Of a DNA stretch of 64,000 bases, positions 31,719-39,919 are shown one piece after another (the first letter of the stretch is position 1; every line of letters begins with the position of its first letter). A program made the position numbers and the translations under genes. This DNA is from Haloterrigena alkaliphila (lineage in GTDB: Archaea > Halobacteriota > Halobacteria > Halobacteriales > Natrialbaceae): assembly GCF_017352155.2 (NCBI RefSeq), contig NZ_CP071462.1, positions 310,001 through 374,000 of the forward strand, written 5' to 3'. Below the pieces are notes generated by a model. The model saw only the letters and a list, made by a program, of their open reading frames with translations. It searched no databases and had not been told where the DNA came from.

Positions 31719-32510
31719 ATGGACGACCTCGAGTCACTCGCCGACGAGATCCGCAGCGCAGCGACCGTCGTCGCCTTCACCGGCGCGGGCATCTCCGCGC
31801 CCTCGGGCGTGCCGACCTTCCGCGGCGACGACGGCGTCTGGGAGCAGTTCGACGAGGGCCAGTTCACTTACGGCCGTTTTCGGAGCGATCCTGAGGGATT
31901 CTGGGCGGACCGCGTCGAGCTCCAGCGGGTGATGTTCGACGAGGATTATCAGCCCAACGCGGCCCACGAGGCGCTGGCTGCGATGGGCCGAGACGGCCAC
32001 CTCGAGGCAATTCTCACGCAGAACACCGACGGCCTCCACGGGAAGGCCGCCGAGACGGTCGCGAAATCCGATGGCTCGACCCACGAGGGCAACGACACGA
32101 CCATCCTCGAGCTACACGGCAACTCCCAGCGAGTCCGCTGTACGGACTGCGGCAAGCGCAAGGAGGGGGGTCCGGTCTTCGAACGCGCCGCTGACGGCGA
32201 GATTCCCCCGACCTGCGACTGCGGCGGCGTCTTCAAACCCGACGTGGTTCTCTTCGGCGAACAGCTCCCGGGCGCGGTCATCCAGCGCGCCCAGTCGCTG
32301 GCCCGCGAGAGCGACGTCTTCCTCGCGATCGGCTCCTCGCTGGTCGTCGAACCGGCCGCGTCGCTGCCCCGACGGGCGGCCTCGGCGGGCGCGACGCTCG
32401 GGATCGTCAACCTCGAGTCGACGCCGGTCGACGACGTCGCCGACGCGATCTACCGCGAGGACGTGACCGAGGTTTTGCCGCGGCTTCGGGAGTTAGTCGA
32501 GAGCCGATAA
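31719..32510 (+). CDS. Sir2-family NAD-dependent protein deacylase
   Basis: The 263-residue sirtuin has the NAD motifs FTGAGISAPSGVPTFRG and LTQNTDGLH, the catalytic His in LELHGNSQ, zinc cysteines in RCTDCG and TCDCGG, and FKPDVVLFGEQLP and GSSLVVEPAA. It removes acyl groups from lysines using NAD. The second zinc pair is CxC rather than CxxC, a spacing found in some sirtuins. A short polar insertion follows GLHGKAAETVAKSDG. Confidence 0.94.
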   Translation: MDDLESLADEIRSAATVVAFTGAGISAPSGVPTFRGDDGVWEQFDEGQFTYGRFRSDPEGFWADRVELQRVMFDEDYQPNAAHEALAAMGRDGHLEAILTQNTDGLHGKAAETVAKSDGSTHEGNDTTILELHGNSQRVRCTDCGKRKEGGPVFERAADGEIPPTCDCGGVFKPDVVLFGEQLPGAVIQRAQSLARESDVFLAIGSSLVVEPAASLPRRAASAGATLGIVNLESTPVDDVADAIYREDVTEVLPRLRELVESR

Positions 32511-32550
32511 CGAGCGCTATCGAGTCGAGAACGGATCGGGGACGGTCCCG

Positions 32551-32748
32551 TCAGCCGGAGAGCCCCACGAGATCGCGGACGAGAAACGCCTCGCAGATCG
32601 ACGGCGTCGTCGGCCGCCCGACGGAGTCGCTCGAGTCGATGGAGTGCCCGGTCTCGAGGAAGTGCTCGAGTGCCTGTTGCGAGCGCTCCCGTTCGGTGGC
32701 GCCGTCCTCGACGGCCGCGAACCAGTCGCAGTTATGACAGAACTTCAT
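32551..32748 (-). CDS. Small Cys/His protein coupled to a HalOD1 gene
   Basis: The 65-residue protein starts MKFCHNCDWFAAVEDGATERERSQQALEHFLETGH. The CHNC and the later HFLETGH could bind one zinc ion (CxxC...HxxxxxH, zinc-finger-like). The second half is short and ends ICEAFLVRDLVGLSG. Its start overlaps the stop of the HalOD1 gene by 4 nt, so they are translationally coupled and likely work together. Confidence 0.7.
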   Translation of the reverse strand: MKFCHNCDWFAAVEDGATERERSQQALEHFLETGHSIDSSDSVGRPTTPSICEAFLVRDLVGLSG

Positions 32749-33035
32749 CGGGATCCACCTCGGTCGATCGGCGCGTTCGGGTCGATCGTGACCTCGCCGT
32801 CGCTGTCGACGGTGACGCGTTTGCCGTCGTAGGTGAACGTCACGCGGCCGGACCGGGGGCCGCCGCGACCGGTCTGTTCGAACAGGTCGTCGAGCGCAGC
32901 GGGGTCGAGACAGTGAAACAGCGGCGGTGACAGGTCCATGGGATCGACGCCGTCGTGGGCCGCGATCTCGCGAACGACCCTAACCGAAAGCGGTTCGCCG
33001 TCAGCGGGCCGTGAGGGTGACTGGGTTGCCATCAT
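32745..33035 (-). CDS. HalOD1 output-domain protein
   Basis: The 96-residue protein is a stand-alone HalOD1: VVREIAAHDGVDPMDLSPPLFHCLDPAALDDLF, then VTFTYDGKRVTVDSDGEVTI. TATAAG at 33057-33062 (read on the minus strand as CTTATA) is 25 nt upstream, so the start at 33035 or 33032 is leaderless. It forms an operon with the small Cys/His gene. Confidence 0.85.
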   Translation of the reverse strand: MMATQSPSRPADGEPLSVRVVREIAAHDGVDPMDLSPPLFHCLDPAALDDLFEQTGRGGPRSGRVTFTYDGKRVTVDSDGEVTIDPNAPIDRGGSR

Positions 33036-33247
33036 CAGTGTAAGGCCGGATATCAGTATAAGAGTGACGGAGCGTAGCGTCTCGAAACGCCTGTATCAAA
33101 GCTCTATTCTGGCTACTGGCCACGAACGAAAGGGGGGCCGGTGGCGTCGATATCCATGCGGGACGATACGGGGGATCGACGAATCAGTTCCCTCCCTACG
33201 GGTTCGGTCGCGTGAGTGTCGACTCGAAAGGACGGTTTCGAGTCCAG

Positions 33248-33952
33248 TCAGGCGTCCCGCGCCGCCTCGACCGTCTCGCGGACGGCCTCGACGCCCTCGT
33301 CGTGGGCGAGGTCGCCGACGACGATCACGTCGGCGTACTGCGCCATCGACGCGGCCGAGTCGTAGTCGTGGATGCCGCCGCCGTAGAATAGCGTCGTCTC
33401 GTCGATCGCCTCGCTCGCCGCCTCGACGACGTCCTCGTCGCCGAGCGTCCCGGAGTACTCGAGGTAGACGATCTCCTGGCCGAACATCCGCTCGGCGACC
33501 TCGGCGTAGGCGGCGACGTCCGCGGGCTCTAAGTCGCAGTCGGCTTCGGTGTACTCCGCGACGTCCGCCTCGGGGTTCATCACGACGTACGCCTCGGTCC
33601 AGGTTCGGTCCCAGTCCATGTCGTCGTCGGTTCGCACCCAGTCCTTGTGGGCGCCCGTGATCCAGAACGGGGAGCCGGCGTTGAAGACGGTCGGGATGAG
33701 GTAGCCCTCGAGCGCCCGGTTGTCGATGACGACGTCGGGGCTCGAGGGTTCCTGATAGAGCGGGACGTCGTGTTCGGCGCAGGCGTCGACGACGGCCTCC
33801 ATCTTCTCCTCGGTGATTCCCATGGTGCCGCCGACCTCGATGGCGTCGGTGCCGGTCGCACAGAGGTCTCCGTAGGTGACGCCCTCGGGGAGCTCCTTGT
33901 CCGGGTCGATCTTGAGAATATGGTTCCAGTCGTCCCAGGGGCCGGTAGTCAT
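33248..33952 (-). CDS. Geranylgeranylglyceryl phosphate synthase
   Basis: The 234-residue TIM barrel starts [20 protein letters not shown]. It has [63 protein letters not shown] and a phosphate-binding [13 protein letters not shown]. This is the archaeal enzyme that joins glycerol-1-phosphate to geranylgeranyl diphosphate, the first ether-lipid bond. A longer frame to 34048 is not used, since homology starts at 33952. Confidence 0.94.
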   Translation of the reverse strand: MTTGPWDDWNHILKIDPDKELPEGVTYGDLCATGTDAIEVGGTMGITEEKMEAVVDACAEHDVPLYQEPSSPDVVIDNRALEGYLIPTVFNAGSPFWITGAHKDWVRTDDDMDWDRTWTEAYVVMNPEADVAEYTEADCDLEPADVAAYAEVAERMFGQEIVYLEYSGTLGDEDVVEAASEAIDETTLFYGGGIHDYDSAASMAQYADVIVVGDLAHDEGVEAVRETVEAARDA

Positions 33953-34025
33953 ACCGCGTCGTTTCCCGACAACCGGCAAAAGCGCTGCGAAACGCCCGTG
34001 TCCGGAAATCGGACTCGAGCGCCGC

Positions 34026-35030
34026 CTACGCGCCCCGTTTCCCGACACGCTCCGAGACCGTCAGGAGATCCCGGACGGTCTCCAGCGTCTCGTCTATCGC
34101 GGGCGCGACGTCGCTCGAGTCGGGGTCGAGCGGCGGGACCGACAGCCGAAGGACGAGCGCGTCGCCGTCTGTCACCAGATCGGTCGCCGGCGGGATCGCG
34201 GCCGCGTGGCGAGCGGCGAACGGCTGGAGGTGGTCCGCTGCACCGGGGATACGGAGGTCGACGGTTCCGCGCTCGAGGTCGTGAACGAGTCGGTGGTCGT
34301 CGGCGAGCGACGGTGCCTCGATCCCGACCGTCGCGGCGTCAGTACGCGTCGGAGCGCCGGAACGCGTTATGTCGTCGCTCCCGGTCTCGAGATCGGGACC
34401 GACGCGGAGTTCGAACGCGGGTTCGCGCTCCGTCACGAGCGACTGATACTCGTCGACGATCGACGGTGGCCCACCATCGGTCGTATCACGGGCCCCGCGC
34501 TCGATCGCGGCGTCCACCAGTGCCGCCCGGTAGTCGCCCCGGTCGGTGTCGCGCGCAGCCAATCGGTCCCGGAGCGACTCGAGTGCGATCGTCGCGTCGA
34601 ACGGCGATTCCGCGCTCGGGCCCGGGGTCGCCCCTGTCTCGGCGGGTGCGAGCAGAACCGTGTGGCAGGCGTCCCACTCCGCTTCGAGCGCGCGCTCGCG
34701 ACGCGTCCGGATTCGATCGAGCTGGGCCGTCGGGCGCGAGAACGAGTCGGCGCCGTCGATGGCTACGGCCGTGGCGAGGACGACGAGCGTTCGCTCGCCG
34801 TCGCACTCGAGATCGATCTCGACGCCGCCTCGAGCCGTTGCCGGATCGCCCGCCCCTGCACGGACCTCGGCTATGGAGTCCCGCGAGCCGAGTAGCGCCG
34901 CCGAATCCGTCGAAATCCCCACTTGCTCGAGCAGCCACGATCGAAACGACGACGAGACCGCCAGTTCCTCGCGGACGAGCGCATCGACGTCCCGGGGACC
35001 CACCGCCTCGAACGGGTGTTCCGCGCGCAT
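34026..35030 (-). CDS. Haloarchaeal protein of unknown function
   Basis: This 334-residue soluble protein is acidic and alternates helices and strands. I recognise no family. Segments such as [46 protein letters not shown] and [18 protein letters not shown] could fit a nuclease-like or PD-(D/E)XK-like core, but catalytic residues are not clear. It lies between ilvE and the lipid synthase gene on the same strand (gaps of 102 and 73 nt), so co-transcription is possible. Confidence 0.68.
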   Translation of the reverse strand: MRAEHPFEAVGPRDVDALVREELAVSSSFRSWLLEQVGISTDSAALLGSRDSIAEVRAGAGDPATARGGVEIDLECDGERTLVVLATAVAIDGADSFSRPTAQLDRIRTRRERALEAEWDACHTVLLAPAETGATPGPSAESPFDATIALESLRDRLAARDTDRGDYRAALVDAAIERGARDTTDGGPPSIVDEYQSLVTEREPAFELRVGPDLETGSDDITRSGAPTRTDAATVGIEAPSLADDHRLVHDLERGTVDLRIPGAADHLQPFAARHAAAIPPATDLVTDGDALVLRLSVPPLDPDSSDVAPAIDETLETVRDLLTVSERVGKRGA

Positions 35031-35132
35031 GCTCGAGTGCTGGCGGCCCGGTTACAAGAGGATTCGGCTCGCGACGGAGTGATCAAACGGACGGCGGTCG
35101 ATTTGCCCGAAACGGAAGCAAGGAAGAGCGGC

Positions 35133-36062
35133 TCAGACGTACTCGAACCACTCGTCGTACGCGTCGGTCTCGCGCTCGACGATCTCGAAGAACCGCTGCT
35201 GGATCTCCTCGGTGACCGGACCGCGGGAGCCGTCGCCGATGACCACGTTGTCGACCTTCCGGATGGGCGTGACCTCGGCCGCGGAGCCGGTGAAGAACAG
35301 TTCGTCGGCCGTATTGAGTTCGCCGCGGGAGATCGAGACGCTGTCGTGGACCGTGTAGCCCAAGTCCTCGGCGATCTCGATCACGGTGTCGCGGGTGATG
35401 CCGTCGAGGATCGACTCCGAGAGGCCGGGCGTGTGGATCTCGCCGTCCCGGACCAGAAAGAGGTTCTCGCCGGGGCCTTCGGCGACGTTGCCCTCCTTGT
35501 TGAGGACGATGGCCTCGGCGAACCCGTTGCGGCGGGCCTCCTCGCCCGCGAGCATGCTGTTGACGTACAGTCCCGTCGTCTTCGCGTTCGTCGGAATCTG
35601 GCTCGAGGCGTGTTTCCGCCACGAGGAGATCATGACCTCGATCCCCTCTTCGAGGGCCTCCTCACCCAGATAGGCGCCCCACGGCCAGACCGCGATGGCG
35701 GTGCGGGTCGGGCAGTCCTTCGGACTGACGCCCAGCGAGTTGTAGCCGTAGAAGGCGATCGGCCGGATGTAACACGACTCGAGGTCCTGACGCTGGATCA
35801 GTTCCTTCGTCGCCTCGGTGAGCTCCTCCTTCGTGTAGTCGATGTCCATCTCGTAGGGCTTGGCGGACTGGAAGAGCCGCTCGAGGTGTTCCTCCCAGCG
35901 GAAGATCGCGGGGCCCTCCGCGGTGTCGTAACAGCGCGCGCCCTCGAAGACGCCGCTCCCGTAGTGGAGCCCGTGCGTGAGCACGTGGATCTGCGCGTCG
36001 TCCCAGTCGACGAACTCGCCGTCCATCCAGATCGTGTCGACGTCCATCTCGTCGAATCCCAT
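35133..36062 (-). CDS. ilvE: Branched-chain amino acid aminotransferase
   Basis: The 309-residue fold-type IV PLP enzyme has the internal-aldimine lysine at about K161 (IPTNAKTTGLYVNSMLAGEEA). Also seen are GVFEGARCY, CYIRPIAFYGYNSLGV, EGPGENLFLVRDGEI, the phosphate-binding GITRDTVIEIAEDLGY and FFTGSAAEVTPIRKVD. It makes or degrades Val, Leu and Ile with 2-oxoglutarate/glutamate. Confidence 0.95.
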   Translation of the reverse strand: MGFDEMDVDTIWMDGEFVDWDDAQIHVLTHGLHYGSGVFEGARCYDTAEGPAIFRWEEHLERLFQSAKPYEMDIDYTKEELTEATKELIQRQDLESCYIRPIAFYGYNSLGVSPKDCPTRTAIAVWPWGAYLGEEALEEGIEVMISSWRKHASSQIPTNAKTTGLYVNSMLAGEEARRNGFAEAIVLNKEGNVAEGPGENLFLVRDGEIHTPGLSESILDGITRDTVIEIAEDLGYTVHDSVSISRGELNTADELFFTGSAAEVTPIRKVDNVVIGDGSRGPVTEEIQQRFFEIVERETDAYDEWFEYV

Positions 36063-36135
36063 GGTCGAGAGTGTTACAAGCCACCGTACTAAGTGTTCGC
36101 GGTTCGACCCGCGGGACGGCGCCCGAACGGGCCGA

Positions 36136-36663
36136 TCACCGCGACTCGGTCGCGTCCTCGAGGACGCCGTCGACGAGGCGGGTGAACCGGTCGACCAGTC
36201 GGTCCGGAACCGTCGGGGAGACCTCCGAGAGCAGCGCTGCGGTCCGATCGGGCCGGGCCAGCGAGAGCGTCACGCGGTTGCGCTCGCCGTAAGCCTTCGC
36301 GACGACGTCGCACTCGACCAAGTTGTCGAGGTGGTACTCGAGCGTGCTCCGGGCGACGTCGAGGTCGTCGGCGACCGCGGCCGGACGGCTCGGGCCGTGC
36401 TCGAGGAGGAAGACGACGATTTCGCGTGCCGTCTCGCGCCGAAAGAGGGCGAGCGCGGCCCGCTCCCACTCGTCGTACTCCGGGGGATAGTAGTGGGTCT
36501 GCCCGTAGCGTTCCTCGCGGACGAGTTCGTCAGCCTCGATCAGCCGGCGGACGTGATACTGGATCTGCCCCGGCGCGAACGCCGACTCCCGGACGAGTTC
36601 GTTGAAGTGAATGCCGGCGTTCGCCCGAACCTGTGCCCTGATCTGGTCTCGAGTCTCGCTCAT
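36136..36663 (-). CDS. Two-winged-helix transcriptional regulator
   Basis: The 175-residue protein has two winged-helix units. One is at residues 5-55 (QIRAQVRANAGIHFNELVRESAFAPGQIQYHVRRL), the other at about 75-130 (TAREIVVFLLEHGPSRPAAVADDLDVARSTLEYHLDNL). The start MSETRDQ is chosen. The frame stays open to 36906 through a 27-bp tandem repeat that would encode AAQSDLFSP units, which is unlikely to be protein. It is divergent from the membrane protein at 36942 and probably controls it. Confidence 0.85.
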   Translation of the reverse strand: MSETRDQIRAQVRANAGIHFNELVRESAFAPGQIQYHVRRLIEADELVREERYGQTHYYPPEYDEWERAALALFRRETAREIVVFLLEHGPSRPAAVADDLDVARSTLEYHLDNLVECDVVAKAYGERNRVTLSLARPDRTAALLSEVSPTVPDRLVDRFTRLVDGVLEDATESR

Positions 36664-36762
36664 TGTGAACCTGGTCGTCGTGGCTGGAGACCCCGCGATA
36701 CTGGGGGCGTTACTATCGGCTAGCGCCGCTGCCCTGATAACGGCTTCCGCTCGTTCCCGGCC

Positions 36763-36871
36763 GGTGGGAACGGGCCGGACGGAATCGAGGGGTGAGAACG
36801 GGTCGAACGGAACCGCGGGTGAGAACAGGTCGGACTGAGCCGCGGGTGAGAACAGGTCGGACTGAGCCGCG
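36763..36871. repeat. Four 27-bp tandem units between divergent genes
   Basis: Units are at 36763-36789 (diverged), 36791-36817, 36818-36844 and 36845-36871; the last two are identical. Each starts GGTGAGAACAGGTCGG or similar. The array lies in the shared upstream region of an HTH regulator and a membrane protein. It may be repeated operator sites or slippage. Confidence 0.75.
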
Positions 36872-36941
36872 GAGCGCTGGAGGCGAGAGGTACGCGACCG
36901 AAGCACATACGGTGCTCTCCGACCGAGCTAGCGTATCGCGG

Positions 36942-37310
36942 ATGGATTACACGAGCCCCCTCGACGTCCCGTGGCTGGACCCGCAACTGGCGCCGGTCCT
37001 GCTGGCCGTGATCGTCTTCGCCGCCGCCGGGACGGCCGTCCTCTTTTGCTGTGGAGTCGTCGCGTACTCGCGGCGCCGATCGACGCGCTATCTGCTGATC
37101 ACGGCCGTCCTCGGACTGCTCGTGGTACGCTCCGTCGTCGGCCTCGGAACCGTGTTCGGACTGGTGCCGATGACGGTCCACCACCTCGTCGAGCACGGGT
37201 TCGACTTCGCGATCGCCGTGCTGGTCCTCTACGCGGTCTATCGGAGCGGCCCCGGGGCCGGCACCGAGACGAATCGTGAAACCGCGTCGTCCGGACCCGA
37301 TGGGGACTAG
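36942..37310 (+). CDS. Three-helix membrane protein, DUF7471-like
   Basis: The 122-residue protein has three membrane helices at about residues 16-41, 48-70 and 82-99. Its order (PQLAPVLLAVIVFAAAGTAV, RYLLITAVLGLLVVRSVVG, LVEHGFDFAIAVLVLYAVYR) resembles haloarchaeal proteins found beside such HTH regulators. The polar tail is GTETNRETASSGPDGD. Function is unknown; pairing with the divergent regulator at 36136-36663 is a recurrent context that may mean joint sensing. Confidence 0.75.
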   Translation: MDYTSPLDVPWLDPQLAPVLLAVIVFAAAGTAVLFCCGVVAYSRRRSTRYLLITAVLGLLVVRSVVGLGTVFGLVPMTVHHLVEHGFDFAIAVLVLYAVYRSGPGAGTETNRETASSGPDGD

Positions 37311-37394
37311 CCGTTACCGATCGACCCCGTGCGAACACCCAATTGGACAGGACAGGAGAGAGGAGTAACAGTACATACGGTATCAGTATCAACT

Positions 37395-37820
37395 ATGAAT
37401 CGGCTTCGCCGGTGGTACTCGCAGCAGAGGTTTGCAATCACCATCGGTCTTATTTTGGCTGCCACCACGCTCTTCGTCCATCTCTACATGGCGCGTTTCG
37501 AGTACGGTGACGGACTTGCTCCGGGGATACTACTGCCGTTCTGGCTAGTTGTCGGGTCATTTCTCCTCGGGGCTATTTCGGCGTTCACCCCCGCACGATA
37601 CCGAGTCATCTCATCCGTTCTTATTGCCGTCGGGGTATACGGATGGACGCTTCTCATCTCGTGGTCTGCCACGGTTGATTCAGCACAGTCGCAGGGCGCA
37701 GGTCTCACACCGACCCTGTTCGACCTCATCGCTCCATTTTGGGTTCTCCTGCTGCTTATCGGTCTGATCGTCGGTGGAATTGAATACGGAATCCGACACC
37801 TGCGTAATTCGCAGCGATAG
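37395..37820 (+). CDS. Four-helix membrane protein, AT-richer than neighbours
   Basis: The 141-residue protein has four transmembrane helices at about residues 13-31, 45-63, 70-90 and 112-132. Its codons are clearly less GC-rich than those of surrounding genes, which suggests recent arrival. No family is recognised. The final codons and the stop are duplicated in tandem immediately downstream. Confidence 0.7.
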   Translation: MNRLRRWYSQQRFAITIGLILAATTLFVHLYMARFEYGDGLAPGILLPFWLVVGSFLLGAISAFTPARYRVISSVLIAVGVYGWTLLISWSATVDSAQSQGAGLTPTLFDLIAPFWVLLLLIGLIVGGIEYGIRHLRNSQR

Positions 37821-37848
37821 TGACACCTGCGTAATTCGCAGCGATAGT
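37795..37848 (+). repeat. 27-bp tandem duplication over the gene end
   Basis: The 27 nt at 37795-37821 are repeated exactly at 37822-37848. Each copy contains CTGCGTAATTCGCAG, a 5-bp stem with a 5-nt loop. The first copy holds the stop codon of the membrane-protein gene. Confidence 0.85.
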
Positions 37849-37932
37849 GTTCAGTTCGCGCGTCTACAATCTCGCCGAGTCAACGAAACACAGCCGAAAA
37901 CCGCTGTTCCGGTCGCTCTCGAGCGTCGACTC

Positions 37933-38694
37933 TTATCCCAGTCGCTCGAGGACCTCGCTGCCCTCGAGGTAGGTGAAGCCGTGTCGATCGGCGTACGCGC
38001 GGGCGTCGACGGGCGAGAGCGCCTCGCCGGTCTCGTCGTCGAGCATCTCGCAGACGACGACGGCCGCGGAGAGCGCCGCCGCGTTCGCGAGCGCGACGCC
38101 GAGTTCGGTGTGGCCCTCCCGCTGGGCGAGCAGGTCGGGCGCTGCTTTCAGCAGGTGGACGTGGCCCGGAACGCGGAACTCGGCGGCGAACTCCGTCTCC
38201 GCGGGCGCGGCGGCGGCCTCGCCCAGCGCTCGAATCGTCGTCGAGCGGTCGTTGTCGGTGATCCCGGTGTAGGTGTCGCGGTGGTTGACCGTCAGCGAGA
38301 ACGACGAGCGCTCGTCGTAGCCGAGTTCGTGGTCGCCGCTCGCGGGGTGGTCGACCTCCTCCGTGTAGAAGGGCAGGTCGAACGCCTCGGCGACCTCGTG
38401 GCCCAGCGCGACGCAGACCAGGCCGCCCGCGTCGTTTCGCAGGCGCGCGACGGCCTCGGGCGTGACCGCGTCGGCGTGGTAGATCAGGTCCGTCTCGCCC
38501 TCGCGGTCGGCCGCGTCGTGGACGAGTACCGGCTCGCCGACTCGCAGCGCCTCGAGCGCGCGGTCGACGGCGTCGGCGGTCGTCGCCCGGTTCGTTCCGC
38601 CGTCGGCGGTCGCGTTCGCCTCGCCCTCCGCCGTCGCGTTCGCTTCGCCGTCCGTCGCCGCGTTGGACCGCGGGCCCGCGTGGTGGCCCGTCAT
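37933..38694 (-). CDS. ribB: 3,4-dihydroxy-2-butanone 4-phosphate synthase
   Basis: The 253-residue enzyme converts ribulose 5-phosphate to the four-carbon unit of riboflavin. Seen are [19 protein letters not shown] with the metal-binding acidic loop, [32 protein letters not shown] and [15 protein letters not shown]. The first 38 residues carry Ala/Asp-rich repeats ([19 protein letters not shown]), a haloarchaeal extension. It overlaps rbkR by 4 nt, so the two genes form an operon. Confidence 0.94.
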   Translation of the reverse strand: MTGHHAGPRSNAATDGEANATAEGEANATADGGTNRATTADAVDRALEALRVGEPVLVHDAADREGETDLIYHADAVTPEAVARLRNDAGGLVCVALGHEVAEAFDLPFYTEEVDHPASGDHELGYDERSSFSLTVNHRDTYTGITDNDRSTTIRALGEAAAAPAETEFAAEFRVPGHVHLLKAAPDLLAQREGHTELGVALANAAALSAAVVVCEMLDDETGEALSPVDARAYADRHGFTYLEGSEVLERLG

Positions 38695-39398
38695 TCGCGA
38701 TCACCCACGTAGACCGTGACGTGGTCGTCGTCCTCGAGGTCGAGTTCCTCCCGCAGCTTGTCCGGCGCGATGACCTCGAGCTGGTCGTCGTCGTGGTGGG
38801 TCCGTTCGGGCGCGATGGTGTAGGCTCCCTCGTAGCGCTCGCCGTCGGCCGTCTCGACCGTCGCGGGGTGACACACCGCTGGCCCGTAGGTGCGCTCCTC
38901 GTCCTCCCAGCCGTCGATCGGGACGGGCTCGAGCGAGGCCATGGCGCTGCGCCGGCGGACGCTGTCCTCCCGCAGATCGACGTTCAGGGTTCCCGGGAAC
39001 GGCTCGTACCCCAGCCGGTCCTCGAACTGGCGCTGGTAGCCGGGCAGGGAGATGTAGTGGCGACCCTCGCCCATGCCGCTGGTGACGGTCCCCTCGAGTT
39101 CGATCTGGGAGTCCGTCTCGAAGATGCGACGGTAGTCCTCGTACTCGGCGTGGAGCGCGCGCTCGCCCTCGTCCGTGATCGCCACCCACTGGCCGTCGCT
39201 GACGGTGTCGCGCTCGAGAAGGTCGGCGCTCTCGAGGCGCTGGAGCCGTCGCGAGGCGGTCTGATTCGAGGCGTTCAGTCGATCCGCGAGGTGAGAACAG
39301 GAGATCTTGACGTCGCCCTCGAGGCCTCCCTCGAGCGCGAGCAGTTTGAGCACGGCGAGTTCGTCGTGCCCGACGGCGGACGCAGCTGAGACTGACAT
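38691..39398 (-). CDS. rbkR: RbkR: HTH regulator fused to CTP-dependent riboflavin kinase
   Basis: The 235-residue protein has an N-terminal winged helix ([20 protein letters not shown] to [20 protein letters not shown]) and a C-terminal DUF120 kinase domain ([71 protein letters not shown]). The family makes FMN using CTP and represses riboflavin genes. The ATG at 39398 fits a TATA box at 39424-39428. The gene leads the operon with ribB, so autoregulation is expected. Confidence 0.93.
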   Translation of the reverse strand: MSVSAASAVGHDELAVLKLLALEGGLEGDVKISCSHLADRLNASNQTASRRLQRLESADLLERDTVSDGQWVAITDEGERALHAEYEDYRRIFETDSQIELEGTVTSGMGEGRHYISLPGYQRQFEDRLGYEPFPGTLNVDLREDSVRRRSAMASLEPVPIDGWEDEERTYGPAVCHPATVETADGERYEGAYTIAPERTHHDDDQLEVIAPDKLREELDLEDDDHVTVYVGDRE

Positions 39399-39423
39399 AC
39401 GCGTGGGTATGGGCGGACTCCCT

Positions 39424-39452
39424 AAAAGCATACCGAATGTGGCATGCATGCC
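39424..39452 (-). promoter_or_regulatory. rbkR-ribB promoter with perfect palindrome
   Basis: TTTTA (39424-39428, minus strand) is centred 28 nt before the rbkR ATG. Directly upstream, GGCATGCATGCC (39441-39452) is a perfect 12-bp palindrome in the BRE/activator position. As RbkR regulates riboflavin genes in other archaea, this is a candidate operator. Confidence 0.45.
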
Positions 39453-39639
39453 AAAACTGTGATGGCGTTGTCGAGCGTTTATCGCGTATCCGGATGTTCC
39501 GGGCAGTGTGCAAAAAGCCACCGGTCGTCGGGGGTGTATCGGCGCTCGGGTCGTCGGGGGTGCATCGGCGCTCGTGTAATATACAGTCCCGATGGCGAAA
39601 TCTCACTATACCGATTCTCCAGTGTGCGTTCTGCCTAAC

Positions 39640-39769
39640 CTGGCAACTAGGGGTATCCACACCCTCCCCAGCCGATTCGCTCACTCGCTCCGCTCGTTCG
39701 CTCATCCCTCGCGCGCATTTGTGCGGCGCCTCGCTGATCGCTCGTCGCCGCGCCGCACGCGCCACCGCA
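39640..39769 (-). repeat. Dispersed about 130-bp repeat, copy C (reverse)
   Basis: The reverse complement matches copies at 20683-20817 and 47088-47220, with the common core TTCGCTCACTCGCTCCGCTC and the CCCTCCCCAGCCGATTCGCT flank. The rest of the gap 39453-39919 between rbkR and the GT2 gene holds no supported gene; it includes two short direct repeats GGTCGTCGGGGGTG(T/C)ATCGG near 39526 and 39550. Confidence 0.7.
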
Positions 39770-39919
39770 TCACGTCCCGACGATGCGCGTACCCGTGGCT
39801 GAGCGCGGATTCGGCACCAGCCGACGCGGGACGGGATCAGTAGGGGAGGGGGAGTACCCCTTGCACAATGCAAGCCGTCTGGCTATCATGCGGTCTGTTG
39901 AGCGTACACCCGTACTCTC

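Noticed and set aside
36845-36871. CRISPR array from the 27-bp repeats
   Set aside because: The units are directly adjacent with no spacers and no cas genes are near.
36664-36906. N-terminal extension of the HTH regulator
   Set aside because: The extension is tandem-repeat DNA with low-complexity translation, while homologues of this type start at the HTH domain.
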